Positions 32,440-43,733 are shown, counted from the stretch's first letter. The stretch is DNA of 64,000 nt from Endocalyx cinctus (GCA_001600455.1 BCKC01000011.1:124001-188000), one strand, 5' to 3'. Made by a program: numbers and translations. The notes: generated from the letters alone by a model not told the origin.

Positions 32440-32960
32440 AACCCTTTCGGGCGTCAATCGACGGGATCATCTCAAGCCAGCTCTACCGGTAGCGTCAGTA
32501 GTAGTCTGAGTGGTCGACGTAGCAGAGACGACATTACCACTGGATACGAGCAACGATCGCCAGAACTCCCGCCTCCATCGTACTCGGAAACGACCAAGTC
32601 AGGTGCATATTACCCTCCTTCTTCAAATCCATTCAACGCCCCTCCTCCTCCTTCTTCTTCTTCTTTTTCTTCTTATGTACGCCCCTCCCGCACCTCCTGT
32701 CGCATTCGGCGCTTACCCAGCCATCACAGCGCAAACGGCGAGCACGCCCGAAGATCCGTACGCGTTCCTGCACACGTTCGACACCATCTTTCGACGACAG
32801 CGGCTCGATGCATATCCCCAGGGCTACATGCCGACGGGTACCCGGCTGAGCCATATCCTGTCTCCTTACAAGGTATCCGAGTCTCGATAGTGGCGTGCGA
32901 CCGAACCCTGTCCGGCTCCGTTCGGGAAGTGAGGGTGGGGAAAATGCACGGCGGCGTATT
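32440..32960 (+). pseudogene. von Willebrand factor A-type protein, frameshifted
   Basis: The first frame gives a Ser/Pro-rich N-terminus (RTNPFGRQSTGSS, ELPPPSYSETTKSG) typical of fungal vWA proteins. A second frame continues it (GAYPAITAQTASTPEDPYAF, HTFDTIF), and a third carries DDSGSM at 32793-32810, the MIDAS metal-binding motif (D-x-S-x-S) that normally follows F-D-x-V/I-F-x-I/V directly. Two frameshifts and loss of the rest of the domain make it non-functional. The region is GC-rich, so indels rather than RIP broke it. Confidence 0.5.
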
Positions 32961-33715
32961 ATGCAGGCGCCTTTTCCAAAAGTCAAGGTTTCTATCTGAT
33001 ATCTTTGAGTGTTGTGGATGGCATACGAGATCCCGGGGATGATCAGTTGGCGGACCAGAAGGTCCTCTTGGTTCGGGGCCGCGGGATAAATTGTTTCGAC
33101 GTCCGCGGTCGTCAGTTTTAGTTGCGGGAATAGGGTTTAGCTAGTTGTCAAAATGGAAGCCGCAGTTCTGAATTCTACGTCAAATTCGCTTGCGCCAAAG
33201 TGCTCGATCTCAAGCGTAGACAATTTACGGATAACTTAAAAATCACTCCTGTGTGTCCATAACACTCGATTCAATTATGGATATAGTGGGCCTCGTCCAA
33301 AATCAGAGGTTTGGAATGTGGATCTTAGCTTTCAGAATTGCATCCACTGTTTTTAGAGAGCGGAGATTTTCTGCTAGATAGGAGACGAAAAGCCTTGACA
33401 TCGGCAGATTTTAGCTTCGATGTCGCCCATGAAGCAGCTAGTCATCAGAGCTGTATGTAGTCTCCTGCATGTTATAGGTTTGTATCAAATCCACTTACGG
33501 CTCCTACGTGCTTATACAGTATTTATACTATATACGATATTAAGCGAGTCTATAATCAGCTCAGCGGGAAACAAACAATTTTGGATGTGGTAAATACTTC
33601 GCTAGTCTATAGACCTAGGATCTATTAATATGCAAGGAGCGTACGCGCTCACCGTCGGAGATCATCTGGATACTTCCAAACATAAAAAAACCAGCCGCTT
33701 TGTCTAGCGCTTATC
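32961..33715. other. No recognisable gene
   Basis: Spacer, becoming AT-rich toward the next gene. No motif seen. Confidence 0.5.
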
Positions 33716-34207
33716 ATGGCTGCTCCTCACTTTCAGCTCGTACCCGTAAGCATCTTCGTGACTACAATTCAAGAATTTGTGACGCGGCTTGAGCACGCCC
33801 AAAATCAATACCAGATCAGCATCGTCGATAACACAAAGCTTAGAGAACAACTGGGAGATTTGACACATGAGAAAGAGAAGCTGCAGTTTGAACAAAGTGT
33901 ACAAGAACAGGTCATCGTGACACAGCAGCAGCTGATCTCCAAGTTGGAATCAACTTCTCCTGGGAACAGTATAGCGTTACAATCACCTATCCGCTTTAAC
34001 AACACGATGCATTGTCGCGAATATAGACGGGCACCATCATCGCCACCGTTTCAACTTCAGGCTCCTCGGGTTCCAACCTTGAACCAATCATCATGGGATG
34101 AATCACTTGGGTGTTCGACGAAAGATGGCTCAGAAGACCATAAAAGAACGACGGCGGTCGAGGAGGGCGGGGATGCTAAGAGATTAAAACTCGATCCTGG
34201 CCAGTGA
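33716..34207 (+). CDS. Coiled-coil protein, 163 aa
   Basis: Unbroken frame from ATG 33716 (TCATGGC context) to TGA. Residues 15-85 form a long amphipathic helix with heptads (FVTRLEHAQNQYQ, LREQLGDLTHEKEKL, QVIVTQQQLISKLES). The C-terminal 75 residues are Pro/Ser-rich and end with a small basic patch (DAKRLKLD) that could be a nuclear signal. No catalytic domain. Composition is balanced, with no sign of RIP. Function unknown. Confidence 0.6.
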   Translation: MAAPHFQLVPVSIFVTTIQEFVTRLEHAQNQYQISIVDNTKLREQLGDLTHEKEKLQFEQSVQEQVIVTQQQLISKLESTSPGNSIALQSPIRFNNTMHCREYRRAPSSPPFQLQAPRVPTLNQSSWDESLGCSTKDGSEDHKRTTAVEEGGDAKRLKLDPGQ

Positions 34208-35466
34208 ATACAATCTTAAAAGAAACACGAGAAAATTATGTACTTTGTAATTGATTGCTACTGGAGCTTGCGAGTATGAGATGATGGTAGAGGTGGTGGT
34301 CTTTAGTTTATTCTAGTTCATTCTAACAAACCATAAGCCTAGATAAGGTTAACAACTCCTTGGGAACCCATCCAATGCGGGGTGTATTCAACGCAAATAT
34401 AGAAGAGCTACACCACTCTAATGACCAGCGCTCTCGATGTGCATAAATGACCCGCAGTTGATTCTTTCTGCTGGAACTTATCATCATCTTCCTCATTACT
34501 AATACTGTTAATATTTAGATTGGCATGAGAAATGTGCCTTACAATTGATCGTGTCTGTAGTTAATTTGATTAGTTTATCCTTGCTAATAGAGTCTTCAAG
34601 AGGATCAAAGTTGTAACATGAGACGAGGATCATAAGATTCTGACATTTACTAGTGACCTGATATTAACTGTCGGTAGGATGAAGATATAAAAACTAAGAA
34701 GATTTACTCGTGTATAGCTCTAAAGAGGTCTGGTAAAGTGAGGCGCCGACTATCAATGTCGCTGAAAGCTTGTATACTTTGAATGAGGGCTTGGATTCCG
34801 TCGGTAGCATATGTCTTCAATTCCGGCTGTTCAATCGCGGTTTGTCTTAACTATATTCTTCAACAACAGCTTATATAGACAAGCCTGAATATCGATTGCA
34901 TTTAATATTGCATTCCATCCGGCGTATGGTCTTGAAGAAAGTTATGCAATAGGAAAAGCCATTGATGGCATCAGAAGGGAAGCCTTGTGATACGGCCTTC
35001 GTTTGGTCCGGGTACGAAATTTCTTCTGCGTATTTCCAGAGCTGGGACGGAAGAAAAGAAATGCAGGATAAACCACTAAATAAAGGCAATGTTAATAAGT
35101 TACTGGATAAAAAGGAACGGATGGATATGCTCCTCTAATTGAAGGCACGTCGCGGAAGCGTGTAGTTTTGAAAGGGAACCTATGTGACTGTTTGAGTTAG
35201 CGAGATGGCTTGGAATATGGTGTATAACTTTACTTACTGGCAGACTCTCGTATACTTTAGAATATCGATTCAGGCACAGGCGATGATTCAGATATTCTTT
35301 TATTCGGCTGTTGTTGTGGTTCCGTTGAGGAGGTAGAGGAATATTGGTTTAAGGCTCGGATACGAGGTGTTGGTATACAGAACGCACTGCTGTGCCGGTG
35401 GGAGGTCCCAGCGTCCCTCTTACAGGGATAAAAGTATCACGTCATTGTTGGTTTAAATTGTGATTA
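34208..35466. other. No recognisable gene
   Basis: AT-rich; a minus-strand frame at 34871-35089 has coding-like composition but no recognisable motif and no start. Confidence 0.45.
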
Positions 35467-35800
35467 GTCCTAACGATTAGATTAGTCCTAGGACGATTAG
35501 AGTGTTTAGTCCTAGGACGATTAGATTAGTCCTAGGACGATTAGAGTGTTTAGTCCTAGGACGATTAGTGTTTAGTCCTAGGACGATTAGTGTTTAGTCC
35601 TAGGACGATTAGATAGTGTTTAGTCCTAGGACGATTAGATCGATTAGATTAGTCTAGGACGATTAGTGTTTATAGTGTTTAGTCCTAGGACGATTAGATC
35701 GATTAGATTAGTAGTCCTAGGACGATTAGTGTTTAGTCCTAGGACGATTAGATTAGTCCTAGGACGATTAGAGTTGTTTAGTCCTAGGACGATTAGAGTG
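35467..35800 (+). repeat. Minisatellite with palindromic core GTCCTAGGAC
   Basis: Twelve exact copies of TAGTCCTAGGACGATTA plus two mutated ones, separated by short variable spacers (AGTGTT, GAT, ATAGTGTT), giving units of about 17-25 bp. The 10-bp core is a perfect palindrome, so either strand could form many small hairpins. No complete protein is encoded. Confidence 0.9.
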
Positions 35801-36064
35801 AACGATTTCAACGGCCACAAACGAGCCGTGATCAACAAACGGTTAGAGAAATTGAAAAACTTGGACCAAGAAACAGGACGACACTGCGCAGATATCTAAC
35901 GAATACTATGATTTTGAAGCTGGTAAGAAACTCTGATAATGTACTAAGTTTTGTTTAGATATGCTAACGACCTGATAGCCCAACTGGATGCGCTTGCGGT
36001 GGAACAGCGAAGGAGGACACAGGCCGCTTATATTTTCTTACACTCAATTAACACGCAACAATAA
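35801..36064 (+). pseudogene. Small two-part charged-protein remnant
   Basis: Right after the minisatellite, one frame encodes HKRAVINKRLEKLKNLDQET; after a frame change it continues AQISNEYYDFEA up to a GTAAGA donor. Following a TTTAG acceptor at 35958 comes YANDLIAQLDALAVEQRRR and a stop at 36062. Splice phase and frame do not agree without an indel, so it is probably a broken two-exon gene. No domain is known. Confidence 0.4.
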
Positions 36065-36215
36065 CTTTAGAACTAATCGATCAATTCAATTAATATATAT
36101 CTCGTTTAATAGCTCTTAAGAAGCTTTATATAATACTAGTTTTTAATCATTTTTCTATTCGATTTGATATGATAATTGTTGTGTAAAAATGTGTTGTATT
36201 TAAAAGTAGCTGGCA
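36055..36215 (+). mobile_element. Fragment of the hAT-like element
   Basis: Aligns with internal sequence of the hAT-like copies (compare 62505-62665): AATAACTTTA, ATCAATTC, ATATAT.TCGTT, and ATTGTTGTGTAAAAA are shared in order. The terminal repeats are missing and divergence is high, so it is an old truncated copy. Confidence 0.5.
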
Positions 36216-36849
36216 GCTGTAAAGAAAAGTAAGGTGTAGGAACTCTTTATTAATGGCATTTCTGAATATCTGCTGACGACAGTCGAGTCTTTGCGAAGAC
36301 TTTGTAGGAATCGTAGCGCATCTGTATCGAATGTTCAGAGTCAGTATAGTGGGACGTATCATCTTAACTGTTTCATGATTGACATGTATGAAAACTTACC
36401 TCAACTGCATAGTTTTCACCAAACCGTGAGCGTAAGAGGTCTTCTAGTTTTTTTGGGTGAATATAACGTCCGGGGATAGTGGTGACAGCATGGGTTTTCG
36501 CCTTTTCCTGAGATGCTTAATTTTTGTATTTTCTCATGTTTTTAACGATCATATTGTTGGGGGTTATATATGATTTCTTTAAATGGGAAGGGGATTTATA
36601 TGTGTAAATAGATACAGATGCACCTTTTCACGCCTAAGTATAATTGAATTGTATTTGTTATCTAAGCTTAAAAGGAGGGGCGTAAATATTCTGGCACCCG
36701 CAAAAATTAAGAATCGTACGTAAATCAGTACCGAAAACAAAGGTGGTAAAAGTGATATTGATGTTGATGAATAATTCTGTGAAACAGAATCATTTGAAAG
36801 TAAGCAGTTAGTAGTGTGCACGGACCAATTGTCCGGCTGGTCAAGTCCA
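36216..36849. other. No recognisable gene
   Basis: AT-rich spacer. Confidence 0.5.
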
Positions 36850-37237
36850 GTGTTACAAACCCGCCAATACGTCGGACAATACTGGTCTGGCTGACTCTGT
36901 CTGATTGGTCGGTTCGTGGTGGGTCTTGATTTGAAGGTAACAATAGGTCAAGAAGTCTTGTCAAGTAAGGTTCACGATGTTTGTAAAAGAGGTTTCAAGG
37001 TACTCTATACCAATAGTCTATATTGATACTTAAGTTGGTACTTAAATTGGAAGCTAAAGAGCTAAGGTAAAGACTGACTAAATACAGTAGGGAATCCATC
37101 ATTAAATATTCGTAACTTTCTGGCATGTCGGGATGCCAAGACTGGTGATGATCTATGTGATCTGAATAGATCACTCAGATCACATAGATCACTTAGATCA
37201 CTTTGTCACGTGACCATCCTTATGTAAGGCTCTCCCT
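36850..37237 (-). repeat. Palindrome-bearing dispersed repeat, copy B (inverted relative to copy A)
   Basis: Reverse complement of 28955-29341 with only scattered differences. One edge starts TGTTACAAACCCGCC. The 17-bp arm TGATCTATGTGATCTGA pairs perfectly with its downstream partner around a 9-base loop. Confidence 0.75.
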
Positions 37238-37672
37238 CTCAAGTCATTCCTTTGGTAACTTCCCAAGGTGGTCCGTGTGTCTTCTTATTCAGTGGTCTGT
37301 TGAATGGGCCAACTTCCAATTTCGTAACAAGAATCTGGTGACGGCCTCTAGTAAATATCGAGGAAGTTATTAAGGCGGAGAGATCTATGTTAAATACGAT
37401 TAAATTTGAGCTTGGATGGCCCGGGCCGATGAGTTTCTTGAGGCGCATAAGCAAAGCGGACGAATACGACCTTATGACTCACACCGTTACTAAGTATTTC
37501 CTCGAGGTTACCATTATGGATGAGCGCTTTGTGGCAGCACGGCCCAGCCACAACCTTTTCGATGTGAGATCTTTAACATATAACCACCAATACCACCAGG
37601 GTATCGACGGCGAATGGGGATTTGTTCCGTCTAATCAGAGTCACACAGCTCAAATCCTTTAACCTGGAATTA
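36919..37672 (+). repeat. 754-bp segment identical to 37773-38526 (left of gap)
   Basis: Every base I compared is identical to the segment on the other side of the 100-N gap, including the same 91-codon frame. The left segment ends exactly at the gap and the right one begins exactly after it. Confidence 0.9.
37339..37565 (+). pseudogene. Cyclin B fragment (left copy)
   Basis: The frame from ATG 37387, extended upstream by EEVIKAERS, reads FELGWPGPMSFLRRISKADE, then DL.THT..KYFLEVTIMDERF. This is the highly conserved middle of the B-type cyclin box, where fungal B cyclins carry a nearly identical string. Similarity stops at ARPSH, and the N-terminal half of the box is gone apart from weak traces before 37340. 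It is a gene fragment, not a working cyclin. It lies next to the dispersed repeat, so capture by a mobile element is possible. Confidence 0.75.
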
Positions 37673-37772
37673 NNNNNNNNNNNNNNNNNNNNNNNNNNNN
37701 NNNNNNNNNNNNNNNNNNNNNNNNNNNNNNNNNNNNNNNNNNNNNNNNNNNNNNNNNNNNNNNNNNNNNNNN
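37673..37772. other. Assembly gap (100 N)
   Basis: Exactly 100 N, the conventional size for a scaffold gap of unknown length. Confidence 0.98.
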
Positions 37773-38526
37773 GTGGGTCTTGATTTGAAGGTAACAATAG
37801 GTCAAGAAGTCTTGTCAAGTAAGGTTCACGATGTTTGTAAAAGAGGTTTCAAGGTACTCTATACCAATAGTCTATATTGATACTTAAGTTGGTACTTAAA
37901 TTGGAAGCTAAAGAGCTAAGGTAAAGACTGACTAAATACAGTAGGGAATCCATCATTAAATATTCGTAACTTTCTGGCATGTCGGGATGCCAAGACTGGT
38001 GATGATCTATGTGATCTGAATAGATCACTCAGATCACATAGATCACTTAGATCACTTTGTCACGTGACCATCCTTATGTAAGGCTCTCCCTCTCAAGTCA
38101 TTCCTTTGGTAACTTCCCAAGGTGGTCCGTGTGTCTTCTTATTCAGTGGTCTGTTGAATGGGCCAACTTCCAATTTCGTAACAAGAATCTGGTGACGGCC
38201 TCTAGTAAATATCGAGGAAGTTATTAAGGCGGAGAGATCTATGTTAAATACGATTAAATTTGAGCTTGGATGGCCCGGGCCGATGAGTTTCTTGAGGCGC
38301 ATAAGCAAAGCGGACGAATACGACCTTATGACTCACACCGTTACTAAGTATTTCCTCGAGGTTACCATTATGGATGAGCGCTTTGTGGCAGCACGGCCCA
38401 GCCACAACCTTTTCGATGTGAGATCTTTAACATATAACCACCAATACCACCAGGGTATCGACGGCGAATGGGGATTTGTTCCGTCTAATCAGAGTCACAC
38501 AGCTCAAATCCTTTAACCTGGAATTA
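37773..38526 (+). repeat. 754-bp segment identical to 36919-37672 (right of gap)
   Basis: Identical partner of the segment to the left of the gap. It includes most of the palindrome repeat and the cyclin fragment. Confidence 0.9.
38193..38419 (+). pseudogene. Cyclin B fragment (right copy)
   Basis: Identical to the fragment at 37339-37565. If the gap is an unmerged overlap, this is the same locus counted twice. Confidence 0.7.
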
Positions 38527-40538
38527 TAATTAGCTATATGGAGCATCAAACCCAAGTATACGTACTAGTATACACATTATAGGCTCCTAAAGATAAGCGG
38601 TCACCGCGTGCCCTTCGATGAATTAAAAGAATTGTATGGTGGTATATGCAAGAACGCTGATATCAGATGCTTAAACGAGATTGCTGCATGAAAGTGCATT
38701 TTCTAATATCCTAGGCATTCCCAGTTTCCACCGATGGTTATGCATATGGAAAAGACGACCCGGTACAAGGGGAAGAACTATGAGGGTGGGGATTAGAACA
38801 AGCTGACCCATGTATATATAACGTTTATTTGAGATGAATCAGAACGTTCAGAAGAATTAGCTCCTTATCCCTATCCTGGACTTACTCTCTCGTCACGTTA
38901 TAAGTTTAGGTACGTAGCAGACTAGTACGATGCCCGGTTTAAAAGCTCAAGGGTCGTCAGCTTTTTGTTGGATATACGCGAGGCCTTGTCCACGCCATGT
39001 AGATCATAGTGCCTTTCGCGAGGCAGAATCCATCTACCCATGTAGGTATACGTCCTATACAGGCAGCTGTCACATCATTTTATGCGGTCAAGAATATTTG
39101 GTAACAGGAACAACATGATCGAGGAGAGGGTTTTCTTATGTTTCACAGCTAAGATAACTCGCATACGGTCCAACCCAATAGCTATCTTGCAAAATCAGAA
39201 TGAAATTAGCTACATCGGCATAATAACCTCTAACAGGACGGCGGTGCTAAGCTTCAAGTTAAATCAAGGAGGCTTCTGGATATAGGCATCGAGCTTAAGG
39301 TAATATCTCAGCTCATTTTCGCTAAGAGGAAACTATAGTAGCACTTATCATATCTTATCCAACTACATATAAGGGAAGAAGTGAAAATTCTTCTAATTTA
39401 AAGGGACCAATGAATAATTAACCATGCCTCGGAGTGAGTCACCAACCTCTCCGGCCTAGCCTAACCGAACAGAGTATTGAACGAGATGAGAAGATTTTCT
39501 GTGATCGACATTGATAGGGGATGAGCTGACTTTTCGAACAAGATTCGTTAACCTAGCAAATATTACTCGTTTTTATTTGCGAAGCGCCGCTGGGCTCGTT
39601 CGAGCCTATCCATGGAGATACTTGAGATTCAGCACAGATACTTTTATGTGCATAAAGATGCCATAACTTCATTAATTTATATTAATTCTTACGATATATT
39701 GCTCAAACTTAGAACCGGTATTTTCCTATCCATCAACCACGTGTGTTATATCACGCCCATAAAGTAAAAAATCTTTATCTTCCTTACTCAGTCACATCCT
39801 GGTAACGTCATTGCGGTTGACCAGCATCGAACTTCACGTTAAACCATAATCAAGTAAGACGAAAGAGGATATTCAGATGTGATGTACTTATTATATGATT
39901 TGACTGGATACCAAGTCAGTCGGCTGAAACACATGGTCAGAGGTCAATGGAACTTTTCTTACCCTCTAGGTCGAAGTAGGGCGATGTCGTTGCTCGTTAT
40001 TACTCGTTCCTTGGCTTAGCCAGGTCCCTGACCCAATCTGTTATCTTGTTGTCTTTTTACGTCTCACTTCTCATGGAGATCTTGTATAATATTAGGACGT
40101 GACGTAATTAAGGTGGCGACTTGTTTATATTTTTCGTCAATTTCTTCAACTGTCATTCGATTTTGTCACTCATCGACCATCGTACTGGTTGATATGCATA
40201 TAAAGCAGAATAAACATATCGTTGATATAAAGTGAGCGAAGACGTGGGCTGGTAATTTATCCCAACCTGTTACTGGCTACTGCAGTAATGCCCATGTGAC
40301 CTGTTCTAATTATGCATAGGTTGATCTCTACGTTTGGATAATATTTCAGGTAATCAGCTAGTGTGGGAGATTCGGATTTGCACTAGCAACCCAACTGTTG
40401 TTTTCCTGTACTGTACATATGTACTGTACTGTATACACGATGAGTTAGGCTGGGTGTCAGAAATTATATCTCGGCATCGACGTTTCGAGGTATTTATACG
40501 TGATGATTGTTGCTTTCTTTTAATGCCAGCGATAGGGG
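38527..40538. other. No recognisable gene
   Basis: Two kilobases of AT-rich sequence. Short frames (for example 38930-39285) carry no known motif. Confidence 0.5.

Positions 40539-40587
<49 letters not shown>
40539..40587 (+). repeat. (CAT)n microsatellite
   Basis: About sixteen uninterrupted CAT/TCA units. Confidence 0.95.
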
Positions 40588-41079
40588 GTTATCGTGGTCA
40601 TTATCGCCGTCATCGGTAAGGTCATCACGACAAGTTTGGGAAGATGTAAGTCATGTTTTGTAGAAGGCGTTTCGAAACCAATGTGATTTGCCCATGATAT
40701 TTCGTCAGAAGATATAGTACTATCTAACGACCTCGTTGTCTTATAAGGACGTTCTCGAAGAACTCGAAATTATGGTAAAGTAAGAATGGAGTCAACGAAG
40801 AACACCGAAAAGGGGGACGTGGCTTGAATGGCACGAGCTTCTGTGGTCATATTAGGGGATATAGGCGAGTATTCTCTATAATAGAAAGATAGGTCATCTA
40901 GTGGACTTGACATCTTTACGTCAGACTTCCGTGGATCTCGACACCTTCGTGACCGAAACCGGCGATAATGTCTGGTTTCTAAATAATGAAAAGGTCGATG
41001 CTATTGCCCAGGTGCTCAAATACCGTGACTCAATCCAATCTAGCCGGTCTAAATGGCTGCTTCTTGTGTCTACGTACTA
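40588..41079. other. No clear gene
   Basis: A 71-codon plus-strand frame from 40901 has coding-like composition but lacks an ATG and overlaps the end of the minus-strand relic that follows. Confidence 0.35.
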
Positions 41080-41640
41080 CTATACGTTCCTGATGTTCGC
41101 GATACCATCTTGCTAACCACAATTTTAATCCGCTCTATACTGACGCCGTAAAAGTCAATCTTCTCCGTTGCATCCGTCCATTTTGGCCGATTCCTGAAAT
41201 CCGGTGTTATCGAAGGGGCCTCCCCGGGGTGAAAGTACTCTTCTGGGTTGGATCCCGCTTCCCGTAGGGCCGTGGTTATTCCCAAGATGCGATATCGCTT
41301 GAGGAGCTGATTGTAGAGGTGTTGGTGTTCGAAGGGTCAAGACAGTCAAATTGTCCTTATCCTCGGATGCTCTGATATCCTCGCACTCTTCCGTAGCCGG
41401 GTGTACATATATTCTGAAATAAATATATTGATGGTATATCCCCTAATTTACATAATCGCCTCGAGGATATTTCCGGCTAGCGGGCCACTGACTGGCGTTA
41501 CCTCCCCCTTCGTCGCAGTCCTATTTCGCCTAGCTCTCATTATGAGTGACCATATAGTAACGATCATCCTTGCGCAACACAACCTCATACGGAATCAGAG
41601 ATGGGATCTACCCCGGAAATAATATCGGAAACACCATGTA
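41080..41640 (-). pseudogene. Broken coding relic of unknown function
   Basis: In one minus-strand frame, coherent protein-like sequence persists through four or five stops: TATKGEVTPVSGPLAGNILE, then YNQLLKRYRILGITTALREA, then PSITPDFRNRPKWTDATEKI. The pattern of isolated stops in an otherwise continuous frame suggests a point-mutated gene. I do not recognise the family. Confidence 0.35.
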
Positions 41641-41876
41641 AGATATCAGAAAACAACAACAACAACACGAGATAGATAGATAATATATACGTTTTTGTTC
41701 GCTAGTTCGTACAGAGCCAATTCATGGGCTCTTGAGCAGGTCGCAGGTGATATTTAGCTTCTTTCCAGAAGTTGCAGAGTTGTCGTCGTTCAGCACTCGG
41801 ATTCGTGCTAACGGCATTGGTGCGCACAAGTTTCCTGACTTGGTCAAAGAGCTCGACGAGACAAAGGCATAGGGAG

Positions 41877-42323
41877 TCAAAATGCGCATAATTCCGGCCG
41901 CACCACTAGCAAATGGGTGACACCTTGTTCGGGGGTGGCAGTGGTCGTGCTGAGCTTGTCTAATCTACACTTGGTTTCGTTGTTGACGCCAATGTAGATG
42001 CCGGCGACCATATCCTTGACGCCGATATTGGCTGCGTCGAGGGCGGCGACCCAATCAATGATGTGCTTCTTGATGGCCCCTTCGTCAAAGTCGCTGACAA
42101 TGTAGACAAGAAAGAGAATCGGCTTGGGCCTGGCGCCGGTCGACCTTTCCAGGCTATCGGGTACGTCCTTTGCCTTCACAGGCCCCTTGACGAGGCCGAT
42201 GGCGTCGCCAACCGAGGATACCTCGGGCAAGTTAAGGGCCGCGTCCTGGCTTTCAATAACGATTGGCGCGAGGACACTGATGTCGTACTTGTCATGATAG
42301 TAGGTGAGAAATTGATGAGCCAT
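41877..42323 (-). CDS. Hypothetical protein, 148 aa, intact
   Basis: Minus-strand frame; I choose the ATG at 42323 (MAHQFLTYYHDKYD) over an ATG 20 codons upstream because it has the better context (CTATGGCT) and the extra residues lie in AT-rich, leader-like DNA. The protein looks globular, with alternating strands and helices (PKPILFLVYIVSDFDE, DWVAALDAANIGVKDM, THLLVVRPEL). Third codon positions are strongly G/C, in sharp contrast to the AT-rich flanks, so the gene has escaped RIP or arrived recently. No family recognised. Confidence 0.68.
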   Translation of the reverse strand: MAHQFLTYYHDKYDISVLAPIVIESQDAALNLPEVSSVGDAIGLVKGPVKAKDVPDSLERSTGARPKPILFLVYIVSDFDEGAIKKHIIDWVAALDAANIGVKDMVAGIYIGVNNETKCRLDKLSTTTATPEQGVTHLLVVRPELCAF

Positions 42324-42517
42324 AGTGAACAGTGATAAGGAGAGGTATGTAGGGGTCGGAAAACACATAATGTAAATGCGCATTATAACGCATTATAAAA
42401 CATAACGTTTTCATAATAGGTGATTATGCGCATAACGGAACGGAAAAACATCTATCCCCCCTGCTATCAGTACATTATGTCGCGTAAATACATAGTAAAA
42501 GATTATAACCATAACGC

Positions 42518-43733
42518 TCACTTAATTCTCTTAACTGCATTTTCTAAGCGTTCGAACTTGGATCTCCAATATTCAGCGATTAACTCCAGAGGAATATTGC
42601 TTGCTGGTTCCAATGTACGCTTCTGGTTTTTGGGCCAATTACCTGCCCATTTGACCCTGTAATAAGTAGATTTCCCCTCAAGTGATACAATATCGCGGTG
42701 GTTAATTAGCTTCTCAACTTCGAAATGATCCGATTCAAGAATATGCGGCTCTGTTAGATTCCGTTGACCTGTCTCACCTCCTTGGACAAAAGACTTGCCC
42801 TTTACCACTTTCTTCAGTCTCTTGTAATTTGAGGGTTTAGGTGTTATATCCAAGTTTTGTTTTCTTTTGGCTGGTCTCTCACGTCTTAAAGCTGGCCCAA
42901 TTTCCACCTCACTGCGATCATCTAGTAATGGTAGACTGCCGCTACTTGAAATACCGTTTCCTACTTCGATATCAGCGATAGGACTTGCGGTATCTATTAG
43001 CTGAGCATTTGAAGTTCGAGTTTCTTCAAGGGCTTGACGCTTCGCTGGCACAATATCCGTAGAAACTCGGCCTGAAGAACCCGAATTCTGATTTTCAGAG
43101 TCATTGCGCCAATAGTTAATGTCACAGACGTCTTGAGGAAGCTTCAGCATAGTTTCGTCTGGTAAGGGTAGGTCTCTGAAAGGAATTGGAGTAGCTGCAC
43201 TGGCTGATTTCCTACTACCCGTGTCAGAGCCCTCGACGACTATGTAAGTATTTGCGATTCTGCTTTGTTGATCAAGGCCACTGGTATTAATTTCTACATA
43301 ACATTAGTAACCTTATATCAAGGTATAAGATATTTTATTTACTTTGACTATTGTTGTTGGCCTCTGTCGGAAACAGCTGAGCAGTTAACTGCTGACATTT
43401 ATTACGCTTTTCGAGGGTTTGGGTAGCGTCTCTACTTGAAGCTCCTAGCATCATCTGTTGTATAGAAGGTATTTTGTCTTCATAGTCGTCATTATCGTTA
43501 TAGTCGCTGTCATCGTCTTCATCATCGCTGCTTACGATGTAACACGTTGGTCGTGAGTCTGATGTATTAGTTGGGATCTTAGGCGGCCATTCATTTGATA
43601 TCGGGATACTTCCAGTCCTTTCGTTCTGGCTTTTTGCAGTATTATATTCAGCTTTATTAAAAGGGCTCTGAGGTTCTGTTTGCTGCATTATAGGTAGGGT
43701 TATGGATCTTAATAAATAGTAAACAATATGCAT
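42518..43733 (-). CDS. Chromodomain protein, two exons, 388 aa
   Basis: Exon 1 (43733-43343) and exon 2 (43293-42518) are joined by a 49-bp intron (GTAAAT...TAG) and give 389 codons without a stop; a second ATG at 43688 is an alternative start. Near residues 85-105, TCYIVSSDDEDDDSD resembles a SUMO-interacting motif. The middle is basic and disordered. Residues 321-374 form a chromodomain: FEVEKLINHRDI, YYRVKWAGNWPKNQKRTLEP, then a final helix (PLELIAEYW). The tryptophan usual in T-W-E-P is a leucine here (T-L-E-P), so methyl-lysine binding could be weakened. Such domains read histone methyl marks or sit at the end of retrotransposon integrases; no integrase is present, so a free-standing nuclear protein is likelier. 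Confidence 0.72.
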
